In this document: positions 26,101 through 48,860 of the stretch, piece by piece
Layout of the letters: the number at the start of each line of letters is the position of its first letter
Numbering within the stretch: position 1 is the stretch's first letter
NCBI GenBank assembly: GCA_020137815.1
Contig: CM035354.1
Span: forward strand, 2,247,495 to 2,311,494
Direction of reading: 5' to 3'
DNA from: Hormiphora californensis
Lineage: Eukaryota; Ctenophora; Tentaculata; Cydippida; Pleurobrachiidae
Length of the DNA stretch: 64,000 nucleotides
The notes under the pieces: model-generated
Seen by the model: only the letters and a program-made list of their open reading frames with translations
The model's database searches: none
Told to the model about the DNA's origin: nothing
Made by a program: the position numbers and the translations under genes

Positions 26101-28276
26101 TCCAGGAAGTGTTTCGGACGGACATCGTTTTTATTTCTGGACGGGAGAATCCATTCCTTACTAGGTAAGTAGTTTCTTCGTAGAATTCCGCTACGGCGGA
26201 AGAGTGTTCGATCGCGACAGGCGTCGGAGAGCTAGTTTCACAAAGGAAAACTACCGTTTAGTATAGCAGTATACGGTAGTTTTTCCTTTGTGTAAGTAGT
26301 TTCTTCCCTATTTACTCCTGATCAAATTTCATAAAATCTTGTTTTTTACTAGGTGCGATGAGGAACATTTGAGGTTTATGCACTCTCTTGCTTATAATAA
26401 CACAGTCACAGAGCCGGGTAATGAGAATACCAGCCACTTTTTAGCTGAAACTGGTGAGGGTTTGCTTGGGATAGATACCGTTCTAGCAGACCTTCGGAAT
26501 ATAACATCGAAGCCCTCCATCTTTGACTACCTGAGCATTGGTTACTATGGAAACAGCCCTCTTTGTGTTGCTAACATCTTCAAAAACCAGTCCAGCTACG
26601 TCTACTACAAGATAGGATACTGTGTGGTTGTTGGTGTGCTCCTTTCCATTCTCATTATCTCCTATATTTCCATCCTGGTGGCTAGCTTCCATTCTGCATC
26701 CAGAAGTGGGTTAGATAACAGCGATCACGTCAGTAAACTCGCCCTGAAGCTGGTTCTACTAATAGGAAGTCAGGCGGTAGCTTGGTTGTCCTACATCATA
26801 ACCGTTCTCTACTACAGCTGGTTTAACCCCGCAGCCGCACCGGGTATTGTATACGAGGTGTTTAGTTTAGCGGTGCTGCCTAGCAACAGCCTTCTAAACC
26901 CCATCTTCTACAGCACCATATACCGGAGTATCTGCGAGTGGACGTGGACAAGATGGAGGAAGTTATTCCAGGACATTAACCATCGCTAGTCGTGAACTCT
27001 TAGTTGAACAAGTTTGATATACCGAAGAGATTGACCGAAATGAACACAAATTGTGTTATAGATATTGTATTATTGTGTTATACAATAATATCTAGAGCTG
27101 GACGTGTCAGAAGTGCATACATCATACTTTGGACTTAAATTAAATTTGGCCTTCACGTTTAAATACTGCTGTATATTTTGTTTCGTTATAACTTCAGCTA
27201 ATTTTACTTGTGATAAAGCGAGTTTTATTTCTCAACTAAATAACAACCTACCTAGAGTAGTAAGGACATGGCGAAGTTCAGCGGATGAGATCGTTCCATT
27301 TCCCTCCTTGTCAAAAACTCGAAGTCCCTCGATGTAATCCTTGGCTGAGTAGTTGGGAGCGTTCCTCTGAGAGGGGAGTGTGAGAGAGATGGGGAGAGAG
27401 GGAGAGGAAGGGGATGGGAGCGGAGATAGACGGAGAGAGAGGGAGAGGAAGGGGATGGGAGCGGAGAGAGAGGGAGAGAGAGGGAGGAAGGGGATGGGAG
27501 GGGGAGATAGACAGTGAGAAAGAGAGGAGTGAGAAAGAGAGGAGTGAGAAAGAGAGGGAGGTGTGCTCAAACAAAGGAATCACAATATTTTGAAGCAGTA
27601 AAACTTTGGACAAACAGGCTAGGACCGAGTTTAAGAAAGTGTTTCATGCTGTTACCATCTCTTGAGGGGCTGTCTGTCTGACCTGAACTGAGAGGTAGAT
27701 AGGCAGGAAAGTTTCAAAGGGAATCCTCTTCTGACCAGACGCCTCACAATCCGCTCGAGCTTTCTTTACCTCAGCCTATTGTGAATAGTCAGTAGTTAGT
27801 CAAAATAGTAAATAAAACAAGATATACATACGTCAAATGAGTGTGTTGCTAAGTAACAGTGCTCCTTCATAAAACGTCAAATCAGTGTGTTAAATGTCAA
27901 CATTTTTACTAAAACCAGGGACCGACCGAATCAGGAAATACTGGTCCCTGATTGGCTGATAACCAGTCACGTGACCTAAATAACGAATTCTGATTGGTTG
28001 TTTACTTGTGTCGGTCGGTTCCTGACCAAAACCTTACCTCAGTCGGGTTAAGACCCAGAGCCCTTAGCACATCGCCCAGCTGGACACTATCAATGCAGTT
28101 ATCTCCCCTTTTATCGAACAGGCTAAAGGCATCTTTGTACTCTGAGCAGGGATATAACCGAGTATGAAACACTGTGATTAGTTAAGTTCCATGTAGCAAT
28201 TATTGTGATTAGATAGCGGAATAATTATGGTAAGGATAAACCTACCAGCCATCAGGTCTTCAGAGATGTCGGTCAT
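20435..28276 (-). CDS. Myosin essential (alkali) light chain
   Basis: Six exons by GT-AG boundaries and frame: 28246-28276, 28038-28141, 27683-27775, 27252-27366, 20625-20702, 20435-20466, giving 150 residues, the usual size of the family. The protein binds the lever-arm IQ motif of conventional myosin heavy chain and stabilises it. Diagnostic stretches are [10 protein letters not shown] in the first EF-hand region, the near-invariant [13 protein letters not shown] of the third, and [12 protein letters not shown] in the fourth. The start is the ATG at 28274-28276 (MTDISEDL). Intron 4 is 6.5 kb and contains an oppositely oriented GPCR gene and a G-rich minisatellite that repeats the exon 5 acceptor. 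A hAT-like MITE sits a few bases inside intron 2. MYL6 versus muscle paralogue cannot be decided. Confidence 0.95.
20703..21960. repeat. G-rich minisatellite carrying copies of the ELC exon 5 splice acceptor
   Basis: Tandem DNA of GGGGTTAGGGAGAGTTAGAG and GGGGTAGGAGAGGGGA units starts exactly at the exon 5 boundary. At intervals it contains GGCTCACCTGGAGGAGAGG, the complement of the true acceptor plus the first seven exon bases (CCTCCAG then GTGAGCC). Seven extra junction copies lie near 20764, 20873, 20996, 21154, 21279, 21473 and 21633. Confidence 0.93.
22433..22545. repeat. 23-bp minisatellite
   Basis: About five copies of a GAAGGGAAGATCGAGTGAGAG-type unit of 23 bp. Confidence 0.85.
23098..23162. 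repeat. (CT)n microsatellite
   Basis: Pure CT run inside the large ELC intron. Confidence 0.97.
23484..23552. repeat. Hairpin with 17-bp perfect arms
   Basis: Arms TTATAACCGTACGAGGT and its complement are separated by a 21-base spacer. Confidence 0.75.
23707..24199. mobile_element. Tigger/pogo-like non-autonomous element
   Basis: The left end CAGTCGGACCCC continues into ATTTAACGG repeats, and the right end has two CCGTTAAATCGGGG copies closing GGTCCTG. The interior shares segments with the 7.6-kb foldback element (AACCCAACTTCGCCATCG near 23920 versus 4525; GTGAAGGAATTAGCTTGTTA near 23993 versus 7284) and with DNA at 41832 (CGAGGACGCTACACACT), so these families have exchanged or share ancestry. 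Confidence 0.65.
24444..26989 (+). CDS. LDLa-containing rhodopsin-like (LGR/GRL101-type) GPCR, nested in an ELC intron
   Basis: Two exons, 24444-26164 and 26353-26989, joined in phase (AG|GTAAGT donor, TTTTTTACTAG acceptor), give 785 residues. A hydrophobic N-terminus is followed by an ectodomain with LDL-receptor class A modules near 151-182, 333-349 and 352-386 (acidic CDG...C...DEC cores). Seven membrane segments lie at about 401-421, 443-465, 488-512, 530-550, 662-686, 703-729 and 738-762, with NPIFY (NPxxY motif) at 756-760. No leucine-rich repeats are visible, and the DRY position in TM3 is replaced (SLIRC). It should be a plasma-membrane receptor; ligand unknown. The gene lies wholly inside the fourth ELC intron on the opposite strand. 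Its only intron carries a hairpin insertion. Confidence 0.93.
26180..26294. mobile_element. Hairpin insertion in the GPCR intron that duplicates the 5' splice site
   Basis: The 15-bp sequence GTAAGTAGTTTCTTC, which is the donor itself, occurs at 26165-26179 and again at 26295-26309. The 115 bp between fold into a small hairpin (TTCCGC/GCGGAA) and a 20-bp hairpin (arms CACAAAGGAAAACTACCGT). Removing the insert would leave a 58-bp intron. Confidence 0.8.
27916..28024 (+). mobile_element. hAT-like MITE, copy 5, next to an ELC 5' splice site
   Basis: 109 bp starting CAGGGACC and ending GGTTCCTG, with flanks ACTAAAAC/ACCAAAAC (8 bp, one difference). On the ELC strand it begins 12 nt into intron 2, leaving the exon 2 donor (28036-28037) intact. 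Confidence 0.92.
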
Positions 28277-28996
28277 TGTTGGGTTGCTAACTAGTAAAGG
28301 GTTGGTATGTCAGTACACAGTTAATTGAAAGTGTTTCAGAAATGCACTCTAAATCATGCATTTACTATCCAGATCCACTCAATAGTGAATAGATTCACAG
28401 AAAAAAGGTGCCATGCTACGCAGTCTGTCGTTTGCTGGATGAGTCGACAGACTGAGAACACGTCAAGAAAAAAAGGTGCCAAATACACTCTGATAGATCA
28501 CTTTATCAAGTCTATCTGAAGGGCATTACAGTCTCTACTCCTTACTCCTTAGGCCTTAGATTACAAGATTCGACACATTTGTGGAGGCCTCGCCTTTGAC
28601 CCCACTGAAGTCTGAAAACCACTAATTTTACCAATGTTTTTACAAGGCACATAAACCGTTAATGCTATCATTGGCAAACGTTGCAGCGCGGGATAAGGTA
28701 GTGCTTTTCAAATGCTATCGCCTATCACCTTTAGGGTCCAGAGAGCTGATAGAAAAAAAATCAGATCAAATTCGACAAGATCAAATTTAACGATTCAGTT
28801 GAAAAGCTGAATTTCAAAGAACTGAGTTGAAATAAATCAATATGACGCCGCGCAGAGTACCACGTGACCTCCACAGGCCAATCAAATTCCAGAATTTCAA
28901 TACATCAGCCAATCAAATTTTGAGTTCAGCCATCTCTCAAACTTAACGCGCAGAAAGCAATAATAAATTATAATAAATTACCCACACACCGTCATA

Positions 28997-29217
28997 GGGA
29001 TCCCTAATAAAGTTGTTACTTGTCACTGTAGTCTTGCGGAGGCGCGGTTGTGACTTGTCACCGCGTGTGCGCGTACCAAAACGCACGTGGTTCCCACTGC
29101 GCGTAGCTGCGGCGCAGCGTAAACCATGCGGTGACAAGTTACAATCGCGCATTTTGAAGCCGCGCCGCCACGGGAACCACATGTTTGGTGACAAGTCACA
29201 ACTTTATTAGGGATCCC
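28997..29217. mobile_element. 221-bp MITE with GGGATCCCTAATAAAGTTGT termini
   Basis: Terminal inverted repeats of about 30 bp start GGGATCCCTAATAAAGTTGT. TA flanks both ends. Internal copies of GTGACAAGT/ACTTGTCAC add further palindromes. It lies between the ELC promoter side and the retroelement fragment. Confidence 0.85.
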
Positions 29218-29243
29218 TATACTCTCATACTCCCTCTCTCTGC

Positions 29244-29720
29244 TCACTTGTCTCGAAAGTCTACATCTTCCACACTGACTGGGACAACCCTTCTCTTGGT
29301 TCCCCGAAGCGCAACAAGAGTGATCTTAACAAACTGATCGTGTCTTTTCTCGGATGAAGGACATGGTTTCAGCGTAACTCTCCTTGTGCTTGTCGCAAAT
29401 CCTCCTGGCCGCTTTTTCCAACACCTTCCCACCTCTACCGCAAAACCTCCCGATGTGGAGAATACAAGGGGCGTGAAGGAAACCCTGCTCCACTTCTTGT
29501 ACCCTTCGCATATAGGCCAGCTTCTTTTGGTTTTGGTGCTGTTTATACAGGTTCGAGATGGGCACCTTCAGGTAGGATGGGGCGTTTGGATGGAAAACCC
29601 GTACATCCATGAAACTGGCCTGCATGTCAGACCACAGGCCACGACAGACTATGTCCATTCTTGCTTCGGCTTTGATATTTGCACTGATTGGCAAGTTGAA
29701 TCCATCACAGGGCAACATTG
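29244..29720 (-). pseudogene. Decayed retroelement C-terminal fragment
   Basis: A minus-strand frame at 29326-29718 contains DIVCRGLWSDMQASFMDVRV followed by FHPNAPSY, closely resembling the conserved segment (GFW...FFDVRV.NP.A) found near the C-terminus of many LINE-type reverse-transcriptase proteins. The expected tail continues in a different frame (KITLVALRGTKRR near 29270-29330), so at least one frameshift is present. No reverse-transcriptase motifs are visible, so only the 3' end survives. Family assignment is from memory of the motif and is moderate at best. Confidence 0.5.
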
Positions 29721-29980
29721 GCTGTTCAGTGTTAACGGGTTTAAGTCCCGCGTACCATCAACACAAATCGCGCGCGACGCCGCGCGCTGAAAGTCAACAA
29801 CACAGCGAAATTTCAAGAAAGAATTTCCGCAAAATGCTGAAGCGCCAAAACTCTTACTTACTTAGCTTACGCCTCGCTCCTTTGCTTGACAGGAGCTCTC
29901 TCTAGCTCGCCCACCAAGATTAGTCCCTCTCACGTGACCTTGTTTACTTTCCCTACGCGTGTCGCGTGACGAATCTTCCA

Positions 29981-29988
29981 TATATAAA
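29981..29988 (+). promoter_or_regulatory. TATA box upstream of the VGLL4-like gene
   Basis: TATATAAA followed by GG, about 180 bp upstream of the VGLL4 start codon and downstream of a CACGTGAC E-box near 29930. It predicts transcription starting around 30010, with a short 5' UTR intron ending TTTCTCTAG just before the start codon. Confidence 0.55.
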
Positions 29989-30167
29989 GGCCACCAGTGT
30001 GTGTCAGAAATAGCTGCTTCAGTGATCCATCACCCCGATCTTGCAATGTTTTCTTAGCCACCATTACCCCCTGTGATATATACTTATCCAAACCGTTTAT
30101 ATGTGTTACCTGCTGTATCTGTTTGCATGTTATATTGATTTCTTACTTTCTCTAGAATACCAGAATT

Positions 30168-31501
30168 ATGAGCAACTTCAGTTCACTCGAGATTTTATCT
30201 CACGCTGCCTCAATCGTCCAGATGACAGAAGATAGGAAGTCGACAGGTTAGTTGCAGAGGGAGATTTATTTTTATCCCCCGCTTCTCAAGATAATATGTA
30301 ATATTATCCCAGAAACCAAGCAAGTTTTCTACGTGTTATCATAATTTCCCTGTTCCTTAGGTTACGCAAGCAGATGTAGTAGCTGTGGGAGCCCTACTAA
30401 ATCATGTTCATGTCAGAGATTCCGAGGTAGGAAGAATTATAAAATATCCAACCTCCTTCTTTTCCGGTTCTGTGTTTGTTCTGTAATATGGTGAGCTCAC
30501 TCTCTGCATTATATCACTAACTCTTCCTTCCACCCAGGTTTATCTAACAGTTTCTGCTCCATTGGTTCACACAACTCAGCCTTCTCCCGAAACATTATCA
30601 AGCCCAACCCGATCAAATACAATGTGTAAGTTCCATATTTTGTTGTTATATCATATGTGTGGGGGAGGACACAGGGCATTAGTAAATCAGGTCCAGATCG
30701 AAGGATCAGAAACATATATAGCAAGCTAGAGAGGAGAGAGAGAGAGAGAAGGGTATTATATATACGAATGTGTTTATATAATACATATGCAACTCCTCAA
30801 TAATATGTTACATAACACACTCTCTCTCTCTATACAGAGCTAACAGGGGCCCCTACACGCCAACACCTCGACAAGACGTGGACAACCACTTCAAAAAGTC
30901 ACTCGGTGAGTTTTATCGGTAACATATTTTCCCTCATCTATCTCTTTTTCATCTCATCATCATGTTATATTTCTCTCTCTTCATATGACTATCGCACATA
31001 GCTCATGCGAGACCAGGGCACGGACTAATCTCAGTTACTCCGGGCCATCAATTAATCCGAGGGGTCCTCTCATGTAGAGGGATAGTACGGGTATGGGAGA
31101 GGGAGAGAGAGACAAACTGAGAGATAGAGAGAGATTAGAGATAGAGAGAAACTGAGAGATAGAAAGAGATGGAGAGAGAAGGTTAGGTAGCATATAATAA
31201 GGACACTCAATCGTATTGAAAATGAGTCACATATGCTGCTGAGCTCCCGACATGGCCTGTATTATATAGACACATCAACACGCTCCTACACACTTTGTAT
31301 GTAGTATGAGGGGTGAGAGAGAGAGAGAGAGGGAGAGAGAGAGAGAGAGAGAGAGAAAGGTGAGAGAGGAATATATTGGCATGTGTATGGGTGCATCCCA
31401 TAATGCTCTCAGCCACAACTCTCTCCACAGATCACACTCACACGCCCAACTCCTGTCTATGATGACTGGTATCTCTCTCAATCCCTCTTTCTATCTATCT
31501 T

Positions 31502-31598
<97 letters not shown>

Positions 31599-32245
31599 TT
31601 CGCTTCCTTGGAGTTTCTGTCTCATCCGCCTTACATCACGTATATGACTGCATGAGTCGCGGATTATAATATTCAATCAGTTTGTAGACTTGAATAAAAT
31701 ATTACTGCTGGACCTAATATATAGAAGATTATATAAGGGGTCACTAGGAGAGCTTGGAAAAGCCATATACGTGAGATTTGTATTACGAGTTCATTGAGAA
31801 AGGAACAGGAAAGGATGATTCTAAATAACAACTATAACTCATTTATGTATCACCTGATTATCAATATGAGAGTAGATCCATAACTATCGATCAGAGAGAA
31901 AACAGAATTAGCACCCTCCATGTGTTCTCTAGAATAGACTCAAGATTTCTAACCCTCTTCCTCCCTCCCCATGATCTATGATTTCTAACCCCCTCCCTTC
32001 CTCTAATCAGTAACCCAAATTTCTAACCCCCTCCCTCCCTCCCCAAGATCTATGATTTCTAACCCCCACCCTCCCCAGGATCAATGATTTCTAACCCCCT
32101 CCCTTCCTCCCCAGGATCAATGAGCAAGCACAGCGGCAGCGGCCAGGGGTATACCATCCAGCAACACGGTAACGTCTCAGTAGATGACCACTTCACTCGA
32201 TCCCTAGGAAAGGGATGGCAGGAACTTCTCCGAACCCGAAGCTAA
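30168..32245 (+). CDS. VGLL4: VGLL4-type TEAD cofactor with two TDU motifs
   Basis: Coding exons 30168-30246, 30361 to about 30427, about 30541-30625, 30838-30905 and 32115-32245. Two Tondu motifs near the C-terminus, VDNHFKKSLG and VDDHFTRSLGKGW, match the paired TDU repeats by which VGLL4 binds TEAD/Scalloped and competes with YAP. The N-terminus (LEILSHAASIV) also resembles the conserved start of VGLL4, supporting orthology rather than a generic Vestigial. A middle segment is rich in Cys and Ser. The exon 2/3 junction is ambiguous: donor at 30428 with acceptor after TCTAACAG, or an upstream GTCAGA donor with acceptor after CACCCAG; both keep frame. About 140 residues, shorter than vertebrate VGLL4. 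It probably acts in the nucleus as a Hippo-pathway output modulator. Confidence 0.9.
31313..31597. repeat. (GA)n and (CT)n microsatellites in the VGLL4 intron
   Basis: GA run at 31313-31356 and CT run at 31499-31597, in opposite orientation and able to pair with each other. Confidence 0.96.
31920..32114. repeat. Minisatellite repeating the VGLL4 last-exon acceptor
   Basis: Units of roughly 36-50 bp carry TGATTTCTAACCCCCTCCCT plus a junction copy. The unit closest to the exon contains CCCCAG then GATCAATGA, identical to the true acceptor and exon start. Earlier units are diverged (CCATGATCTATGA, CCAAGATCTATGA). Confidence 0.9.
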
Positions 32246-33770
32246 CTTAACATTCAGGGAATACTACAGATATATATATCTACAAATCCAGCACCCTCCT
32301 GATCAGTGTTTATCGGCCGCAAAGTTATTCGCTCCACACAAACAATTACCCCCCGCAATTACCCCCCTACTTGAAGATTATTATTGCTATAGCAGCTCAC
32401 CGTGTGTCTGTGTTAGGCTTTGTGTTGTTTTGTCCTGGGCCCGAATAAGACTATCGTGATGGACCCTTTTTTCCGCTGATTATGTATGGAAACGGGGTGA
32501 GATTAAGACAGACTTGAAAAAGAGAGAGAGAGAGATGGAGAGAAATAGAGAGAGAGAGTCTGGAAAGTTCATTCACCAGTGAATATTGTTGTTATCTGGG
32601 TGTGTCACAGGACCCCTCTCTCTACCCAAACCTACCTACATGCAGTATGCGTGGGAGTGGTTAGATGATGAAAATGTGAGATCTCATAGCCTAGATTTCG
32701 TCCGAGAGGTCTCTGGCAATGAGTGGGAGGAAGAGAGAGGGAAAAAATGTGATGTTTTGATCTATCTAGGTCATAGAACTTCAGGTAGAAAAATGTTCGT
32801 TATTTTACACAGTGATTATCGTGAAGAGTGTAATTTTTAATTGGCTCCGAATTGTGATATAAATCTCATTTAAATTATTGGCGAGGTGTGATATGTGAGG
32901 TTTGATATTTATCGCACGGGCCCCCAGATTTATTGTAATTTTAGTACTGTATCAGTACAGTATTGTATTAGTACAGTATTAATGACAGTTATTGAGTCAG
33001 GAAAATGGGTCTATAATTCTATATTCGGCTATATTTCAGGACAGATTTATTAGTCAATACGAGTATGTAGGGTCTTATGAATGTGGGAAGGCACATCATC
33101 TGGCTGACTGTGATTAGTTTATGTCATATAAATGACTATTAATTAATATTTGTGCACCCATAGGATAGGGATATTAATATTGGAAAAGCTCATGTCCTTG
33201 AAATGTTGCGGGCCCTCGGTTTTTTTCAACTCAAAAGGGCAAATTTTTAAATTTTTTTTTTTGGGAGGAAGAAAAGAATTTTTCATTGTCTCCACCCGAC
33301 GTCGCACCACAGACGTATTGGGGCGTAAATATTTTGTTATCGTCCCACCAACAATTCAATGATTGTATTGCTACTATCAGTATTTTTCAACATGGACAAT
33401 TGTTGTTGGTGGGGGTGGGGGTGCAGCTGTTGCGAAACTACTTCAAACAATATGTTTCCCAATAACTATAAGCTATTTATATGATATGATACTGTTAATA
33501 TTTTAGCAGCAAGATATGCACGGTGATATATCTTTTACTGTGCACCATTTCTTAACAACTATATGAAATTGTTGACAAGTTTTTGCATATCTCTGCAAGT
33601 TAAAACTATTTATTATGGAGAAAGATATCGATCTAAAAACGTTCAATACAATAATATCACCCCACCCTTACATTCATGGGCATGTTTTCTTTCTGCCACC
33701 GTGGCCCTGATCTGAGCGCAAAGGAGGGTCCACCGCCGGATATGTTTCTGACAACTAAACTGGAAAAAAG

Positions 33771-33961
33771 AGAAAGGATTGCCCAATTGAGCAATATATG
33801 AGGTATAAACTCTTGCCAGTGGCACGTTATTTCAGATAGCTTTCTCCCAGCGCGCCGCTGGGAGAAGCTAGCTGTAGTTTATCCGCCACTGGCGGATAAA
33901 TTGGTTTAAATCACGACGACGATCCCGAGGCGTAGAAAGGATTGCCCAATTGAGCAATATA
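33771..33961 (+). mobile_element. Multi-hairpin element A with 28-bp direct repeats
   Basis: A perfect 28-bp duplication (starting AGAAAGGATTGCCCAATTGA) at 33771-33798 and 33934-33961 encloses 135 bp. The insert contains CACGTTAT, a 13-bp hairpin (CTCCCAGC...GCTGGGAG), a 10-bp hairpin (TTTATCCGCC...GGCGGATAAA), then GGTTTAAATC and CGATCCCGAGGCG. The same order of parts recurs at 47320. Confidence 0.8.
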
Positions 33962-36468
33962 ATCACTTCTCTCTTTTTTCCTATCTCTCCTAAATTTCTT
34001 CACCGGTTGTGCAGATTGCAGAAAATAAGTTTTCGGTGCTGCTTCAGGTTTCTTAACGTAAAACAATGGAAGAGCATGAGATTATCAAAAATGTATCGGT
34101 ACTGCTAATATCAGATCTATATCCGCGGATATCCGGTCAATGCTACGAAACAGGCCGGTCATGAAATTGCAACATTTGAACCAAAAATCCAGGGTTTTAT
34201 TAATCTTTTCTTCGGTTTACTTCGGTGGTATTAATTATCGATCCCATCTCGATACTTTTTTTGTTGAAATATCAAAGAGCGAATCGAGATCAAATGGATA
34301 TTTTTTGATCAACCAAACATCGAATCGATACTTTTCGGTCACCCAAAGATCGAACTAGAGATCGAATCGATTTTTGATTTTTTAGGGAAAGGATCGAGAT
34401 AGGGTTGATCCCAATTATCGCCGGTTTTCTCTGACAATTCTTTGACAGAATTTTCGTGACGATTCCATAGTAAAGCTAGGAATTAGTAAGTCAAATCAAG
34501 CTGAACGTGAGTCTAATTTCTTCTAGTCAATATTATTGAATATATCGCGATCGATAATTGCCCAAAGTAACAATTACAGAAGTGTCATAAGGAGTAACCC
34601 ACTCAAGCCAAACAAAGTTGAATGCAACTTTTATATTGGGTTTTAATTGTTTTAACTAATTCAATCAGTCACGCTAGACTGTAAATCATGAATATTGGAT
34701 GGTCCACCATCAAGAATATATTCCTAGACCATTGTCTGAAGGTACAGGGGGATATGTGACCATGAAGTGAACTATAATGACACCAATTACATTGGATTAT
34801 CTGATTCCCAAAATATATTTGTGAGAATTGATCCTCAGATTAAAAACTCGGTATATGGTGTTTTGTGTGGGGGAGTTAATCACGACAGAGAGACGAGAGA
34901 ATTATTAAAGTGGGTTTAATCATAACAACATTCTGTGGGGGAGGCTGGGGCTGCTGTAGGGGACGAAAATAGAACCTCCCTCCCTCCCTTCCCCTTGCAG
35001 CAGCTGCAGGCGGGCCCATTTTCTGATCTCTCTCCCCCCACTTCTCCCCTCCCTCTCAGTTCCCATGCACCAAGACTGCAGTACACAATAACGTATTACC
35101 TAATCCAACTGACGTAATACATTATGTACTTTAGTACAGCTGCAGCGTCAGATGAACTACATTCTACAGAGACTAATGACGTACAGCATTCCCCGGGTGA
35201 ATCATGTGGTGACTGTCAGAGCATTGTCCTGACAGCTGTATGTGGTAATGGGAGCCTATAAATACTATGAAATCATACAATGACAACTTTAGTTGTTAGA
35301 CTAGCTGTGCCACATATTTCATAGACCTCAAATCCCCCCTCGCTCATAATATATGCGGAGTATTTTATTCCTATCATGTTTCCGTGGAAAAAGATTTACG
35401 AATAGAAAGATGAGGAGCTATTAAGTTGAATTGTTCGGAGGAACAAGCAATATACGTGATATAAAGTGAGTGACAGGGTAGCAAAGCTGCCAAAAGATGC
35501 AGTGATTTCTTTGACAGGCTACTATGCACTGTCACTAGCTGCAGTGGTAACCCATATCATTTGAGAGGGACCAACTTACAAAAAGAACTTAGGTATGATA
35601 TAGCGAGGGGATTTTGTGAGGGACAAGCTGTAGCATGTCAATGATTTCCATATAATGTCAATGATCTCCATATTATGTGGCCAGGGACCGGAAAACAATA
35701 AACACTTGCTGATATTCACCTGTCAGCTCGGGTAAGCTTGCTGCTGCATGCAGATTGCAGTCGTACGGCAAAGTAACTTCTAGTAGGTGGTATAATTTCA
35801 TCAGTTATCTATGCTATCGCTATTTAGCCTTTAAACAGAGCATGGAGAAAGTTCTTCCCATGGTTTTTTAAAGTTACGACCTGCTGCACCTGGTATTTCA
35901 GATATATCCAGGAGCAGAGGCAGAAAGTTCAGAGTCTTTGTGGATTTTACGTAGCGCGCGGTACACTTTCAATAGTGAAAGGTTCAAAGCGCGCGTTTGA
36001 AGAAACCCGTGGTCTGTACAGCACCACGCTTTTTCTGCAGCCCGGTGTTGGATCTTCGGCAGCTTCCTCGGTCAGTCGGTCGGGACCAGCTGCATGGCAT
36101 CACCCGATTCAATGTTTGCGGGACAAGTTACTGGGAGATCTGACCTCGTAGTACCTACTGCAGTTCCAGACCATACACCTTCAACAACTGTCAGGCCAAT
36201 GCTCTGACAGTTCAACAACCACTCCAGATGACCCGATTCATTTTGTCATGTCGAATATTGGCCCAGTGGCCTGACCCTATCCTCAGTTCTTTCAAGAACC
36301 TCGGTCAGAGCAGTTTTGTCATGTCGTCTGCTGATGCCACTTTCAGATTGGTCAAATTAAAAAGGGGCGATTTAACAAATTGGAAATTAAATCAAATAAT
36401 CAACTGACAAAACATTTTCCATCACCATATTATCACAATCTTTCTCGTTGTGTTACCAGCACACATTT

Positions 36469-36577
36469 CAGGAACCGACCGAAACAAGTAAACAACCAAT
36501 CACAACTCGCTATTTAGGTCACGTGACTGGTTATCAGCCAATCAGGGACCAGTATTTCCTGATTCGGTCGGTTCCTG
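36469..36577 (-). mobile_element. hAT-like MITE, copy 6 (full length)
   Basis: Perfect CAGGAACCGACCGAA inverted termini with exact 8-bp duplications ACACATTT (36461-36468, 36578-36585). Probably the least decayed copy. Confidence 0.95.
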
Positions 36578-36805
36578 ACACATTTACACAAGTCCAATCA
36601 ATATTCATTGATTAATACCAAAGATAATAGAACGTCCTTTCTTTAGAGGAAACACACACAAAAAACACATAGCCCCTTTCTTTGGGTATAACAAACAGAT
36701 AGCTCCTTTTTCTTTCCCTCTGTTAATTCCTTTCCTTTCTGATTGGAGTGGGGGCCACTGGTGGACCTCTATCCCTACTCCTCTTTCCCTATTCCTCTTC
36801 TTTCC

Positions 36806-48728
<11,923 letters not shown>

Positions 48729-48860
48729 ACTCACAGCTGGAGGATTGTCAGTGTGGGTTGGTCAGTTTTGATCAAGTAAGGTAAATCAAAATCAATATTT
48801 TGTAAAGGTAAATCATCCTATTAATATCAATTAAATAATTAATGAATATAATTGGCAACG

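Larger units (their letters stand above)
32246..36805. other. Long intergenic stretch
   Basis: No gene is supported; an 84-codon plus-strand frame at 32586-32840 matches nothing I recognise. Contents are a multi-hairpin element at 33771-33961, a GTCAGAGCATTGTCCTGAC motif at 35216, two related motifs at 36189-36310 and a hAT-like MITE at 36469. The VGLL4 3' end and the ATG7 3' end face each other across this gap. Confidence 0.55.

Noticed and set aside
29386-29905. Plus-strand frames of 134 and 98 codons
   Set aside because: Antisense to the retroelement fragment; no recognisable domain.
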